A DNA stretch of 64,000 nt from Owenia fusiformis (Eukaryota > Annelida > Polychaeta > Sabellida > Oweniidae): NCBI GenBank assembly GCA_903813345.2, contig CAIIXF020000003.1:21466931-21530930 (forward strand), read 5' to 3'. This document shows positions 57,901 through 64,000 of this stretch, piece by piece. A program made the position numbers and the translations under genes. The first letter of the stretch is position 1. Every line of letters starts with the position of its first letter. The notes beneath the pieces are model-generated. The model saw only the letters and a program-made list of their open reading frames with translations, did no database searches and had not been told where the DNA came from.

Positions 57901-60900
57901 TGTTTTCTTCCAATTATATTTTCTCCAACAGTTGCCTTTCAAGAGAGTGGCATGCAGTTTAGCGTGACCTCAATTATAAAATGCACACAACACTATGCTT
58001 CTTGTTCATTGTAAAATGTGCAGAGAATGTATAATGTTTCACATTTAAAACATGAAACATTCTATAACAAATGCCAAACAATTGTATTTTAACAAGAGTA
58101 TAAACAGGGAGAGACTTTTTTAATTTTGTTTTATTTTTTAATATTCATATATTTTCTCTCTTTTGTTTTTGTTTAGCAGGAGTTTAAAAAAGAAGTTGGA
58201 AGTGCAATTTTTGTAAAACATGAGTTAAGACAAATGAAAGCATGAGTAACATTTTTATTCTCAAATGTAATAAAATTTCCTGTAAAATTAAATCCACTTT
58301 AAGATTTTAACAAATGGTTTAAAACTATATCCTAAACAAATAAATATAAAATTCTGTCACTCCATTATTTGCAAGGGTGTGAAGCAATTTATGATCTATG
58401 ACATATTGATCTGCTTGTCTTTTTTATGTCAGAATAATTTCAGCCAGGGCATTATTAGCACTCAATGGCTATCAATTAAAAACACTATTGTGACAATCAA
58501 TTATATTGATACCTGTAATGCACTAACCTGCACATTTCAACATTATATCTACTAAGAAAAATATTTCGACATTTTTTAAATTGCCAAACATTGCATTTGT
58601 CTTTTCATGGCTAAAACATCATATAATGAATATACTCAACCATACAAACTGGTTATTAAGTTTTATTTTGAGTTTGAATAAAATTAAATGTGAAGTTTTA
58701 TTTATGGGTTCAGCCTTCACCTATAGATAGTTCTTTTGTCATTTCATTAGGTTCATAATCACTATGTATTGTTTTCCAATTAGACTTCCTGAGAGTGTCT
58801 AGGCGTTAAAATATGATGTCTCTCTGGGGTAGCATTGAAGCCACAGCATAGAGGGCTCCTTCATTAGCTACTGGCCCCATGGGTATCAAACACCAGGTAT
58901 ATTACCTGTCAAGTGTTTTTCCCCTTTCAAGAAATGTCACTCTAACATGTATTTTAAAGCCTATGTGTTGTAAAAATGTATGTGTAGTATAATGTTTTAT
59001 ATATCAGAGGCCAAGCTACAAGGAATGCTATTTTCTCGATGAGTAATATCCTGGGTTTTACTGTCTTTGGACAGAATATACAGTTTAGTTCAGACAATAT
59101 AGTTAGAATTTTATATTGGGGGATACATTTTCACCTCTAGCCCCCCAGTCAACCTGTCAAGTTTTATCAAGGCCACTAATGATAATCAGTTTTCCGATTC
59201 GCTGAATTCAATCCCCAAGGATGTATATTAATGGAATTTAATGTATAAATCGCCATTGTCCTTGCTTAGAAAATACCTTTGAAATATAGGTGAGACATTA
59301 AATGAACAGCCACTTAATGTTATATCTCAATTCATCATTTAGCATTATTGAATATTAAGGTGCTAAAAATGAGAGTTGCAAATTGTGAACATAAAATCGT
59401 AATCAGGTAGCCCATAAGCTGTCAATGTTTAGGGGCATTATAACAATGTATTGTGGTTAGCGTTTTAGCATCTACTCCGACTACATGAAAAGCCCCTTAC
59501 CACTAACTTTATCATAACCCATTATGAGCTGAATGTGCCTTTTATTGGGCACATATGTTTTCAGATGTTCAAAAGTGGAAAACATTGTAATACCAGAACT
59601 AGAACAGGATTTAGAGTGTATCAAATCGTGAACATAAAAGTAAAATTAATTTGCTTGTCATGGTTAACCGATTATATGCAGACATAACCCTTTCAGGCAA
59701 AATCAAGAATCTTTTATTATTTTCAAGAAAATGTAGATGATAAAACAGCTAGTAATATACAATTCTCAAATATCAAATCAAAAGTAGGCACATTTTAATT
59801 GATTTATCATTAATCGCTCATCTTGATATATTTCTTGGTTGAAACAATATACTTATTTCGTGCCAAAGTGTCACATTCTAGACTATTTATTGGATGTATT
59901 GTAAATTGGTTGTCATGAAGATGACATCCTATTGCATGGCGTATAACATATGTTCAGTGGTATTTTTACATGTCACAAAGATAAGTTATGGTATAGATTG
60001 GAATAACATGGTATAATATGGTATAACAAATCTGTTGATGCCCTATTCTAGAACATGTTACAGATTATGTTCTATGGTGGTTCCACTTGTCTAGTAGTTA
60101 CGGTATGTTCTGATTACAGTATGTTCTGAAACTGTCATTTTTGTGCTATGTTGAAATTTTCAGTTGTTGACTCTGTTGAATCTGTTTCAGTGGAGAGAAT
60201 TAACTCTGATATTTGGCAGAATATTTCAAATGGTGATGGGAATATGAACTTTGTCTTTTTTACTTCTTGACACATTTTTGAAGATATCTATCCCTGTCCC
60301 TAAACCAACATTTTCAGATTTCTTTTAAGAATCCAGTACCAACAAGAAGTGAAATGTTAACATGTGGTATTATGCTAAATAAATGACTTACTCAGATAAA
60401 TTTTAAAGCACTTGAAAAACTTTGAGAAATCTGTATAATGTTTGCACAAATTTTGCGTAATGAACTTATAAAAGTATTTGATTAGTGCTGTAGAAAAATT
60501 ACGATTGGAAATAAAATTTTTGATATAAAAAAAATAAATAATTTTCACATTTCCTTTAAGAATCCAGTACCTACCAGAAATGAAGTGTAAACATGTGGTA
60601 TTATGCTAAATGAATGACTCACTTGGATAAATCTTAAAGCTTCTTGGACTATCATTCAAGTCAATAATTTGGCCATTTCCCCTAAGAGAACTGTAAATAT
60701 GTGTAAAAACTAAGCTTTGGATGAAATAATCTTTCTATACCCAACAGTCTAAATTAGGGATGGGTTCTGGGAAATGTGAAAAAGATTTGTTGATTTCAGG
60801 GACAGAAATTTTAAAGTTTAAATCACTGACATTTCTTTCCATCACTTACTCAATTCCCTCCACTATTCCAGAGGAAATATTAAGTTCTTGAAGCACTATT

Positions 60901-63597
60901 GCAGTGCATGTTACATTTGTTTCCATGGCGATTCTACATGTACATACAAGCTACATGATTAATGGCATTATTGCAATTATGATTTGTGGAATACATAGAG
61001 AGCTTATATAGAGTCTGTAGATACACAGATGCAGCATGATCCACATATGTTATTTGGTGTTTTACATGCTCCCTACATAACTTATGGCATGTATCAGAAT
61101 TATGATTTGTAGGATCAATCATAGAGTTTGTTGATGCAGCGTATACAGTGTCTGATGTTATCACTTGATGCATTCTGTAACACCTTGCACAAAACTGATC
61201 GAAGTGAAAGTAGCAGAAATGGTAATAATTTTACGATGTTTCAACTTAACAATAAACCAAGCACTAGGATTGAACAAAATTAAAAAGGATGTGTCCGGGT
61301 ATATGCCCTTTTGGTCCCTCAGTCAAATGTATGTAAAATATGGTTTTTATTACTGTCCTAGTTATATTTGATAAGTATATTTACTTTTTCATGAATTTTG
61401 ATGCATAATTAGCCCCCTGCTAAGAGTCAGAATAAGTAGCCTAACAAAACAAAAAATAGTCATTATCATAGAAAAAAACACCAATGGCAACATGTATGAC
61501 ATACAAAGAAGAAATAACTTAAGACCCATGAAGAATTAAAAAGAAAATCATATTTTTGAAATATATTTAAGGATTAAAATTTTTTTCAAATTTTTGAATT
61601 TCCCGCCAGTTTAATTTGAAGGGGGGAAAACAAGATGGCTGCCATTTGATGTAAGAAATATCAGAAAAAAAGTTGCTTCACTTTTAGTTTTCACAATGAG
61701 CACAGTTTTCCGGTTTGGGTTTTTTGACTGATTCTGACTCTTCATCACCAGGGTCATGTATAGAGATTATAATATTGAAACCAAAATGTTGTGCTCAGCA
61801 TGAATTTGACTGAAATATGTGTAACTTCACCAACACAACTGAAGTCTCAAAACTGGATGCTCAGTAACTTTGAGTGACTATAATCTCTTGATTACCCAGA
61901 TAAACACCAATTCACTTATCCAGAAATACCATTCAATGTCTATACAAAGAAAATAAGAAATGTTTTGGAGGATATGTTTCAAACTTTTTGTATAAATAAT
62001 TCATTTAATATTTGCCATTGATTTTTTTTCAATTCTGACAAAGTGATTTGCACTGTCTTTGATGCCAATATTCTTCATCAATTGTGATACAAATTGATAT
62101 TTTAGTAATCTCAGAAGAAGGATAAGATATTGAAGTCTAATAATATGTGTGATTGAGTTGTTTTTCAGACATTACAATTTTCAATATTTTCTAAGTCGAT
62201 ACCCAGACTCATTCCCAGACTCATCCTTTGTGAATAAAATGAGAATTTTGTGATTCAAATGAAACGAAATGTAGTAGTTCCTGTTAGTTGTCTTGTCTTG
62301 TGTTGTCTGTCTTGTCCAATTGTCTTGGGGACCAGTTGACGTGTTACCAAAATGACTACTGTACTATTTTTGACCACCTTGAGCATATCCCTGATTACTA
62401 AATATTTATTCAATCTACCTTTCTGTTTGACACCATCTACTTTCTCCAAGAAGTCCAGATCTTGAGTCCCTTTCTCTTTTCTCTGTTTAACAATCACAAG
62501 AGCTTCTTCTATCTCTTGGAAGTCAACAGCTGATTCCTGGAACAATAAGACACACTCATCTAAAAATTGTTGAACTTTTTGAAGTAGGACATGGCAGTAA
62601 AAATAGCAGTATGAGTCAAATGGGGTTGATGTTTATTACATTATGTACATTTACTAATGCTAGGCTTGGAAGCAATTGTACAAATATTATTGTTAGTACC
62701 TCAGTTGAAATACTCGATTTTGATTGGTCAACGAGCGGTGGATAATTTTAACTGTACACCGCGCAATGCATTGCCGGTGAATAATATTCCCAGCATTCCA
62801 CTAAAATGACGTCATTATCAGACGATAAAATGGCCGCCGCTAGCACTAGCCGTTTCAAAAATGTTGAAGATGAGGATATTATTAGTCTCTTAGAGAGTAA
62901 AGACAGTCAAAATACGAAGAAAAATCTAAAACTTTGTACAAAGCTTTTAGTGGACTTCGCCCAGGAGAGTAATTTGACTCCATTGAGTGAACTTACTACC
63001 GATATACTGAAATACAACACGTCTCGAGGGTCTGGATCCAACTACAAGTCAACTTCAAGGGTCAAAAAAATCTAAGATATTCTTCCGACTAACAAAACAA
63101 TTATTGACCTCTCCAGAGGTTTACTGTCAAAATTATATCCCTCGACTGTAAACCTCGACCTACGGTCTCGGTTTACAGTCTCGGGATATAATTTTGACAG
63201 TAAACCTCTGGAGAGGTCAATAATTGTATATTGTACATTTATTATATTAGTGTACTGTATATCTGCCTATACCCAAAACAGAAAGGAGAAATATTGTTGC
63301 ACTTGGATTGAATAAAATGAGAATTTTGTGATTCAAATAAATCAGTAGTTCCTGTGGGTTTTAAAACAGTTACAGCAGTTTATTTAAAATTCTGGGATAG
63401 AACTGTGGTTTAGCAAAACAGAAATAGAGTTAAACAGCTCACACATTCATTGTAATTTTCTCCTCAAGAACCTGAAGGACCTGTACTTACACGTGTGAAG
63501 AACTGCATCTTCTGAGACAGTTCATCATGCTCCTCCTTCAGTTGGAAATATTTCACTTGGACCTCCCTGAAGTCATTCTGTAGCTGTTCGTGGTCCT
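27794..63597 (-). CDS. RPGRIP1L: RPGRIP1L, 26 visible exons (5' end outside window)
   Basis: RPGRIP1L scaffolds the ciliary transition zone, joining the NPHP-module proteins and binding RPGR. Twenty-six minus-strand exons with GT-AG borders keep one frame for 1239 residues to the stop at 27794-27796. Family hallmarks are [19 protein letters not shown] and LLDIRAARI (coiled coil), [28 protein letters not shown] and [19 protein letters not shown] (first C2), [16 protein letters not shown] and FELKQ (second C2), and [12 protein letters not shown] to the end (RPGR-interacting domain). The linker between second C2 and final domain is about 550 residues, rich in Pro, then Lys/Glu/Asp, so the protein is longer than the 1315-residue human one. 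RPGRIP1 is the vertebrate paralogue; a single invertebrate orthologue is expected. Confidence 0.95.
28240..28385 (-). CDS. RPGRIP1L: RPGRIP1L visible exon 25: RPGR-interacting domain
   Basis: [17 protein letters not shown] and [19 protein letters not shown] match the conserved KFTVVSDP and VGYAYLQLWQILESGRD boxes. Confidence 0.95.
28913..28997 (-). CDS. RPGRIP1L: RPGRIP1L visible exon 24: RPGR-interacting domain
   Basis: [19 protein letters not shown] and PDDPNEGK correspond to the vertebrate HFSKVIDLD... and FNMLNGQDPDQG stretch. Confidence 0.9.
29131..29531. mobile_element. 401-bp TIR element in RPGRIP1L intron
   Basis: CTGTACGCCCGGTATTATTC and its exact complement form the ends, with TA on both flanks (29129-29130, 29532-29533). 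The interior is rich in TTCGCGAAA-type motifs. No transposase. A non-autonomous TA-targeting DNA transposon. Confidence 0.78.
29729..29918 (-). CDS. RPGRIP1L: RPGRIP1L visible exon 23: RPGR-interacting domain
   Basis: [18 protein letters not shown] and [16 protein letters not shown] match the start of the C-terminal domain that binds RPGR. Confidence 0.93.
30187..30323 (-). CDS. RPGRIP1L: RPGRIP1L visible exon 22: acidic linker before final domain
   Basis: Encodes [19 protein letters not shown] and ends PPRPVSQAG. Joins the next exon in phase 0. Confidence 0.82.
30685..30813 (-). CDS. RPGRIP1L: RPGRIP1L visible exon 21: acidic linker
   Basis: Encodes [19 protein letters not shown] and ends GDQGDDDDE. 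Confidence 0.8.
31126..31173 (-). CDS. RPGRIP1L: RPGRIP1L visible exon 20: Lys-rich micro-exon
   Basis: 48 bp encoding [15 protein letters not shown], bounded by TTACAG and GTTTGA. Symmetrical phase, a candidate for alternative use. Confidence 0.72.
31440..31556. repeat. Dispersed repeat, copy 4 (inverted)
   Basis: Inverted relative to the copies at 1143, 5524 and 18286. Its complement starts TTTTATGTCGCCACCAGAAG and ends GGTGGTGACATTTTGCATG. Lies in an RPGRIP1L intron. Confidence 0.55.
32091..32567 (-). CDS. RPGRIP1L: RPGRIP1L visible exon 19: long charged linker
   Basis: 477 bp, the largest exon. An acidic half ([16 protein letters not shown]) is followed by a very basic half with a [19 protein letters not shown]-type run and [13 protein letters not shown] at the end. 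Basic clusters could act as nuclear or microtubule contacts; that is inference. Confidence 0.83.
32948..33085 (-). CDS. RPGRIP1L: RPGRIP1L visible exon 18: Lys/Glu-rich linker
   Basis: 138 bp encoding [19 protein letters not shown] and further Lys/Ser/Glu repeats. Symmetrical phase 1 borders. Confidence 0.8.
33792..33848 (-). CDS. RPGRIP1L: RPGRIP1L visible exon 17: short charged linker
   Basis: 57 bp encoding [18 protein letters not shown], bounded by TTTTAG and GTTATA. Same phase as its neighbours, so it could be skipped without breaking frame. Confidence 0.7.
34563..34640 (-). CDS. RPGRIP1L: RPGRIP1L visible exon 16: acidic linker
   Basis: 26 codons including [18 protein letters not shown]. 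Phase 1 at both borders, like its neighbours. Confidence 0.78.
35078..35285 (-). CDS. RPGRIP1L: RPGRIP1L visible exon 15: Pro-rich then acidic linker
   Basis: Begins [16 protein letters not shown], a possible SH3-binding stretch, then an Ala-rich part, ending in a DDDD run before GTAAGG. The frame stays open for 161 bp beyond the donor. Confidence 0.83.
35476..35658 (-). CDS. RPGRIP1L: RPGRIP1L visible exon 14: Pro/Gln-rich linker
   Basis: 61 codons in phase 0, beginning [18 protein letters not shown] and ending AGTPLK. Confidence 0.83.
35808..36008 (-). CDS. RPGRIP1L: RPGRIP1L visible exon 13: Pro/Ser-rich linker
   Basis: 67 codons in phase 0, rich in Pro, Ser and Thr (for example [19 protein letters not shown]). 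Predicted disordered. Confidence 0.82.
36432..36524 (-). CDS. RPGRIP1L: RPGRIP1L visible exon 12: end of second C2
   Basis: [18 protein letters not shown] is the last C2 strand (compare GTVEVSLKWKF). 31 codons, phase 0. Confidence 0.92.
36773..36898 (-). CDS. RPGRIP1L: RPGRIP1L visible exon 11: second C2
   Basis: [19 protein letters not shown] and [19 protein letters not shown]. 42 codons, phase 0. Confidence 0.94.
37317..37471 (-). CDS. RPGRIP1L: RPGRIP1L visible exon 10: second C2
   Basis: [32 protein letters not shown] and LDRYLKSH are close to the vertebrate second C2 domain. Confidence 0.96.
37611..38746 (+). mobile_element. Helitron-like non-autonomous element with internal tandem repeats
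   Basis: GCTCACATGGTG at the left is the complement of CACCATGTGAGC at the right. The right copy lies within a hairpin GCTCAC-CAT-GTGAGC that is followed at once by CTAA and T. The body consists of 2-3 imperfect copies of a roughly 340-bp unit (AAATGGGCCAAAAGTGAATT and AACTTAAAACGGAAATCC blocks) and a GACAGACG microsatellite near the right end. The hairpin and CTRR-T end suggest a Helitron; the hairpin sits closer to the end than usual. Confidence 0.45.
39030..39189 (-). CDS. RPGRIP1L: RPGRIP1L visible exon 9: inter-C2 linker and start of second C2
   Basis: [18 protein letters not shown] matches the ERAKALGYITSN linker. [18 protein letters not shown] starts the second C2. Confidence 0.92.
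39389..39486 (-). CDS. RPGRIP1L: RPGRIP1L visible exon 8: end of first C2
   Basis: [19 protein letters not shown] is nearly invariant in the family. Confidence 0.96.
39815..40014 (-). CDS. RPGRIP1L: RPGRIP1L visible exon 7: first C2
   Basis: [29 protein letters not shown] and [16 protein letters not shown] are family signatures of the first C2 domain. Confidence 0.96.
40833..40948 (-). CDS. RPGRIP1L: RPGRIP1L visible exon 6: first C2
   Basis: [17 protein letters not shown] is the counterpart of the vertebrate FCTYAFYDFELQTTPVV strand pair. Confidence 0.95.
41185..41328 (-). CDS. RPGRIP1L: RPGRIP1L visible exon 5: start of first C2
   Basis: [17 protein letters not shown] and [16 protein letters not shown] match the start of the RPGRIP1-type C2 domain. 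48 codons, phase 0 at both ends. Confidence 0.95.
41329..43560. other. Intron sequence between RPGRIP1L exon 5 and nested gene 1
   Basis: Mostly unique AT-rich DNA. Apart from the palindrome at 41720 and a weak relative of the dispersed repeat near 43030-43085, I recognise nothing. Confidence 0.4.
41720..41776. repeat. 57-bp perfect palindrome
   Basis: Two 28-bp arms, the left beginning TTTTGGAATTTATTAAGC, are exact complements around a single central C at 41748. It lies in the large RPGRIP1L intron about 390 bp from exon 5. Could extrude as a cruciform; function unknown. Confidence 0.85.
43561..43608 (+). promoter_or_regulatory. Putative core promoter of nested gene 1
   Basis: AAAAACAAGAACCTTTAAA at 43561-43579 is followed by TATAAATG at 43601-43608, 59 bp before the ATG. 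The same two blocks precede the paralogue, whereas the sequence around them differs. Confidence 0.5.
43667..47182 (+). CDS. Nested gene 1: Cys-rich transmembrane receptor with multi-tyrosine tail
   Basis: Exons 43667-43742 and 43938-47182 join in phase 1 to give 1106 residues. A signal peptide ([18 protein letters not shown]) is followed by an ectodomain to about residue 466 built from two related halves, each with two C...AC..xANVIN..C..C units; the pattern loosely resembles PAN/apple modules. A Ser/Thr-rich stalk leads to one membrane span (about 467-490, [20 protein letters not shown]) and a tail of about 616 residues. The tail has 30 tyrosines, 17 in Y-x-[DE]-[VILM], including seven EYAEV, and repeats with a period near 42 residues. 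No kinase or other catalytic domain is present. The likely role is ligand binding outside and SH2-protein docking inside. Family unknown. Confidence 0.85.
45740..46460 (+). repeat. Tandem 126-bp repeats coding the tyrosine tail
   Basis: Five to six head-to-tail copies of about 126 bp alternate [11 protein letters not shown] and [11 protein letters not shown] units. Copies are close at the DNA level (GAAGTCTCTAATGAATAT recurs), pointing to recent expansion or homogenisation. Because the period is a multiple of three, a second frame (45720-46457) also stays open. Confidence 0.85.
47183..47339. other. Start of 3' region of nested gene 1
   Basis: AT-rich 3' untranslated or flanking sequence. No AATAAA is seen before the MITE at 47340; the first ones (AATAAAG near 47611 and 47620) lie inside it. 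Confidence 0.4.
47340..48121. mobile_element. 782-bp TIR element between nested genes
   Basis: Ends CTATAGATTGGGTTAATTTG and the complement of CTGTAGATTGGGTTAATTTG, with TA flanks at 47338-47339 and 48122-48123. No coding capacity. The CTRTA start and TA target resemble the element at 29131-29531. Confidence 0.7.
48704..49175. repeat. 186-bp tandem repeat, about 2.5 copies
   Basis: ACCCAAATTRAATTAT begins copies at 48704, 48889 and 49076. The last breaks off after the CAGGCGTAA block. Copies are a few per cent diverged. The overlapping minus-strand frames are not credible genes. Confidence 0.75.
49176..50506. other. Intergenic sequence between nested genes; nothing recognised
   Basis: AT-rich, with short open frames only. 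Confidence 0.4.
50507..51713. repeat. 1.2-kb imperfect palindrome (foldback element)
   Basis: AAGAAGTGGTATC at 50507 and GATACCACTTCTT near 51713 are the outer ends. Inner matches include CTTTCCGAACCTTGTTGGAA against TTCCAATGAGGTTCGGAAAG, and TACAAAGGAATTTTTGGTTG against its near-complement at about 51395-51414. The centre is near 51345. A hAT-like MITE sits in the left arm only, so it arrived later. Confidence 0.65.
50522..50983. mobile_element. 462-bp hAT-like MITE
   Basis: Termini TAGGGGTACC and GGTACCCCTA are exact complements, flanked by GTATCGGT (50514-50521) and GTATCGAT (50984-50991), an 8-bp duplication with one change. Ends with TAGGGGT and an 8-bp duplication fit hAT. The interior has GTATCG repeats and no transposase. 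Confidence 0.72.
51738..52403. other. Unique segment; nothing recognised
   Basis: It separates a lone copy of the 144-bp repeat start (51709-51737) from the main array, so it may be an insertion. GGAAATATTGGGTGCGGAG at about 52067 resembles the stem at 52404-52484. Confidence 0.4.
52404..52484. repeat. Perfect 33-bp stem hairpin
   Basis: 52404-52436 (ATATGAGCCCCCTCTAAATA onward) is the exact complement of 52452-52484, with a 15-base loop. It may be the end of a foldback element. No gene context suggests a transcript. Confidence 0.85.
52487..53085. repeat. 144-bp tandem repeat, four copies
   Basis: TTTATGTTTTATGGATTATG recurs every 144 bp at about 52494, 52638, 52782 and 52926. Copies differ by only a few bases, and because 144 is a multiple of three a 203-codon frame (52510-53121) stays open; I do not regard that as a gene. 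Confidence 0.9.
53471..53510 (+). promoter_or_regulatory. Putative core promoter of nested gene 2
   Basis: AAAACAAGAACCTTTAAAT at 53471-53489 and TATAAATG at 53503-53510, 66 bp before the ATG. The same pair of blocks stands upstream of nested gene 1. Confidence 0.5.
53577..55751 (+). CDS. Nested gene 2: short-tailed paralogue of the Cys-rich receptor
   Basis: Exons 53577-53652 and 54211-55751 give 538 residues. The first exon is 76 bp, as in gene 1, and the intron lies at the same codon (CPG, phase 1). After a signal peptide ([18 protein letters not shown]) comes the same two-fold ectodomain ([51 protein letters not shown]), a membrane span at about 436-459 ([17 protein letters not shown]) and a tail of only about 79 residues with YEDI, YECI and YEVP. 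It lacks the tail repeats. It was produced by tandem duplication with gene 1. A decoy, an inhibitory partner or a low-valency receptor are all possible; none is shown. Confidence 0.85.
55752..56226. other. 3' flank of nested gene 2
   Basis: AT-rich. A 127-codon minus-strand frame (55851-56234) has no recognisable features and is probably chance. Confidence 0.4.
56227..56739. mobile_element. About 515-bp palindromic foldback element
   Basis: Arms of about 230 bp match with few differences from AATCACTGCTACCCACCTAA at the left to TTAGGTGGGTAGCAGTGAT at the right, around a 40-base centre with ATATTGCCAATATT. Small insertions distinguish the arms. No coding capacity. A MITE or foldback element; the target duplication is unclear. 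Confidence 0.7.
57061..57162 (-). CDS. RPGRIP1L: RPGRIP1L visible exon 4: end of coiled coil
   Basis: Contains [17 protein letters not shown], then donor GTAAAC. The following 15.7-kb intron hosts two genes on the other strand. Confidence 0.93.
57443..57561 (-). CDS. RPGRIP1L: RPGRIP1L visible exon 3: coiled coil
   Basis: Contains [19 protein letters not shown], the most conserved coiled-coil block of the family. Confidence 0.93.
57562..62418. other. RPGRIP1L intron between visible exons 2 and 3
   Basis: 4.9 kb of AT-rich unique DNA. Apart from a 110-bp duplication near 60311-60650 nothing is recognised. Confidence 0.5.
60311..60650. repeat. Pair of 110-bp direct repeats
   Basis: TTTAAGAATCCAGTACC followed by ACATGTGGTATTATGCTAAA at 60311-60419 recurs, about 15 per cent changed, at 60541-60650. 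Confidence 0.65.
62419..62536 (-). CDS. RPGRIP1L: RPGRIP1L visible exon 2: coiled coil
   Basis: Encodes [18 protein letters not shown] and LDFLEKVD, close to the conserved SEALLLIKAQKE and LSFLVKVD segments of vertebrate proteins. Confidence 0.9.
62700..63230 (+). mobile_element. Crypton-like tyrosine-recombinase fragment with palindromic tail
   Basis: A plus-strand frame (62806-63075, 89 codons) begins [17 protein letters not shown] and contains [20 protein letters not shown] and [18 protein letters not shown]. The F-x-x-V-x-x-x-D-I-x-x-L-L-x-x-K-D-S-x-N-T-K-K theme is the N-terminal (core-binding) part of Crypton-type recombinases and the proteins derived from them. The catalytic part is absent. 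It is followed by a 129-bp palindrome at 63098-63226. Located in an RPGRIP1L intron on the opposite strand. Element ends are not defined. Confidence 0.55.
63098..63226. repeat. 129-bp hairpin
   Basis: Arms of about 60 bp from CAATTATTGACCTCTCCAGA to its complement at 63226 around CTCGACCTACGG. It holds further short GTAAACC inversions inside. Probably the terminal part of the element next to it. Confidence 0.75.
63491..63597 (-). CDS. RPGRIP1L: RPGRIP1L exon 1 of 26 visible: coiled coil
   Basis: Encodes [19 protein letters not shown] with heptad-like spacing, ending FFTR before GTAAGT. Enters in phase 2, so at least one more exon lies upstream of the window. Confidence 0.85.
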
Positions 63598-64000
63598 CTA
63601 CAATGTAAAAACACATATTAGTATCCTTATGTAATCAACTTCACATATGAAATTGCTTTAGAACTAGTGACCATACACAAATGTCCATCCAATGCCCATA
63701 TTATGTACAAACCATAGCTATGCCCCTGGTTACTTAACAAATAATGTTGTGCTTATCAAGGACAAAAACAATAACAAAAAGTATAATTCTGCTGGAATTA
63801 TGATCACTAAAGTGATAGATAGCACTCTTGATATATTTCAGACATTAAACTTTAAGGTTGATTGAAGGGTGTTCATTAAGACAAGGACTGTAAAACATGT
63901 TCAGAGGAACACATAAGTGGAACAGGTTTCAGAGTCCCATGAATAATTGACTTAATGTTAAATGAACCTCTGTAAGTGGAACATATCCCAAATGGAACAC
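63598..64000. other. RPGRIP1L intron at right edge
   Basis: Polypyrimidine-poor acceptor ACATTGTAG next to exon 1. No further exon seen before the window ends. Confidence 0.5.

Overview
The window is animal nuclear DNA: its genes are split by many GT-AG introns, it is AT-rich, and it carries several classes of eukaryotic transposon. One gene is the ciliary protein RPGRIP1L. Another pairs a chitin-binding domain with a laminin-G-like domain in the manner of the mollusc shell-matrix proteins Pif and BMSP. This suggests a marine invertebrate, possibly a lophotrochozoan, but the window does not fix the phylum.

Layout. Positions 1-6494 hold small inverted-repeat transposons and repeats and no gene I can name. 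A plus-strand gene with Pif-like architecture runs in six phase-compatible exons from 6495 to 20865 (309 codons here, 5' end missing). Its first visible intron (11.5 kb) is filled by Helentron-type rolling-circle elements and by exactly seven identical-looking 717-bp units, lying between one Helentron 3' end and the next Helentron 5' end. In another of its introns both exon edges have been copied in tandem, so GTATGT donors and ATACAG acceptors recur. An Ngaro-type (DIRS-like) tyrosine-recombinase retrotransposon that looks whole, at 20890-26576 on the minus strand, begins 25 bp after that gene's stop codon.

From 27794 to the right edge the minus strand holds RPGRIP1L. Its 26 visible exons keep one reading frame for 1239 residues: coiled coil, two C2 domains, a long charged linker, and the C-terminal RPGR-interacting domain. 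The 5' end lies beyond 64000.

Inside one 15.7-kb RPGRIP1L intron, on the opposite strand, sit two paralogous two-exon genes (43667-47182 and 53577-55751). Each encodes a signal peptide, a repeated cysteine-rich ectodomain, one membrane span and a cytoplasmic tail. The first has a tail of about 616 residues with 30 tyrosines, mostly in repeats of the type EYAEV or EYTEP. The second has a short tail with three such sites. I recognise no described family for them, and they are the best candidate here for an undescribed system: a receptor pair whose members differ strongly in the number of possible SH2-docking sites. The sequence between and around them holds palindromes, hAT-like and TA-flanked MITEs, and tandem repeats. 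The last intron region holds a fragment resembling a Crypton-type tyrosine recombinase.
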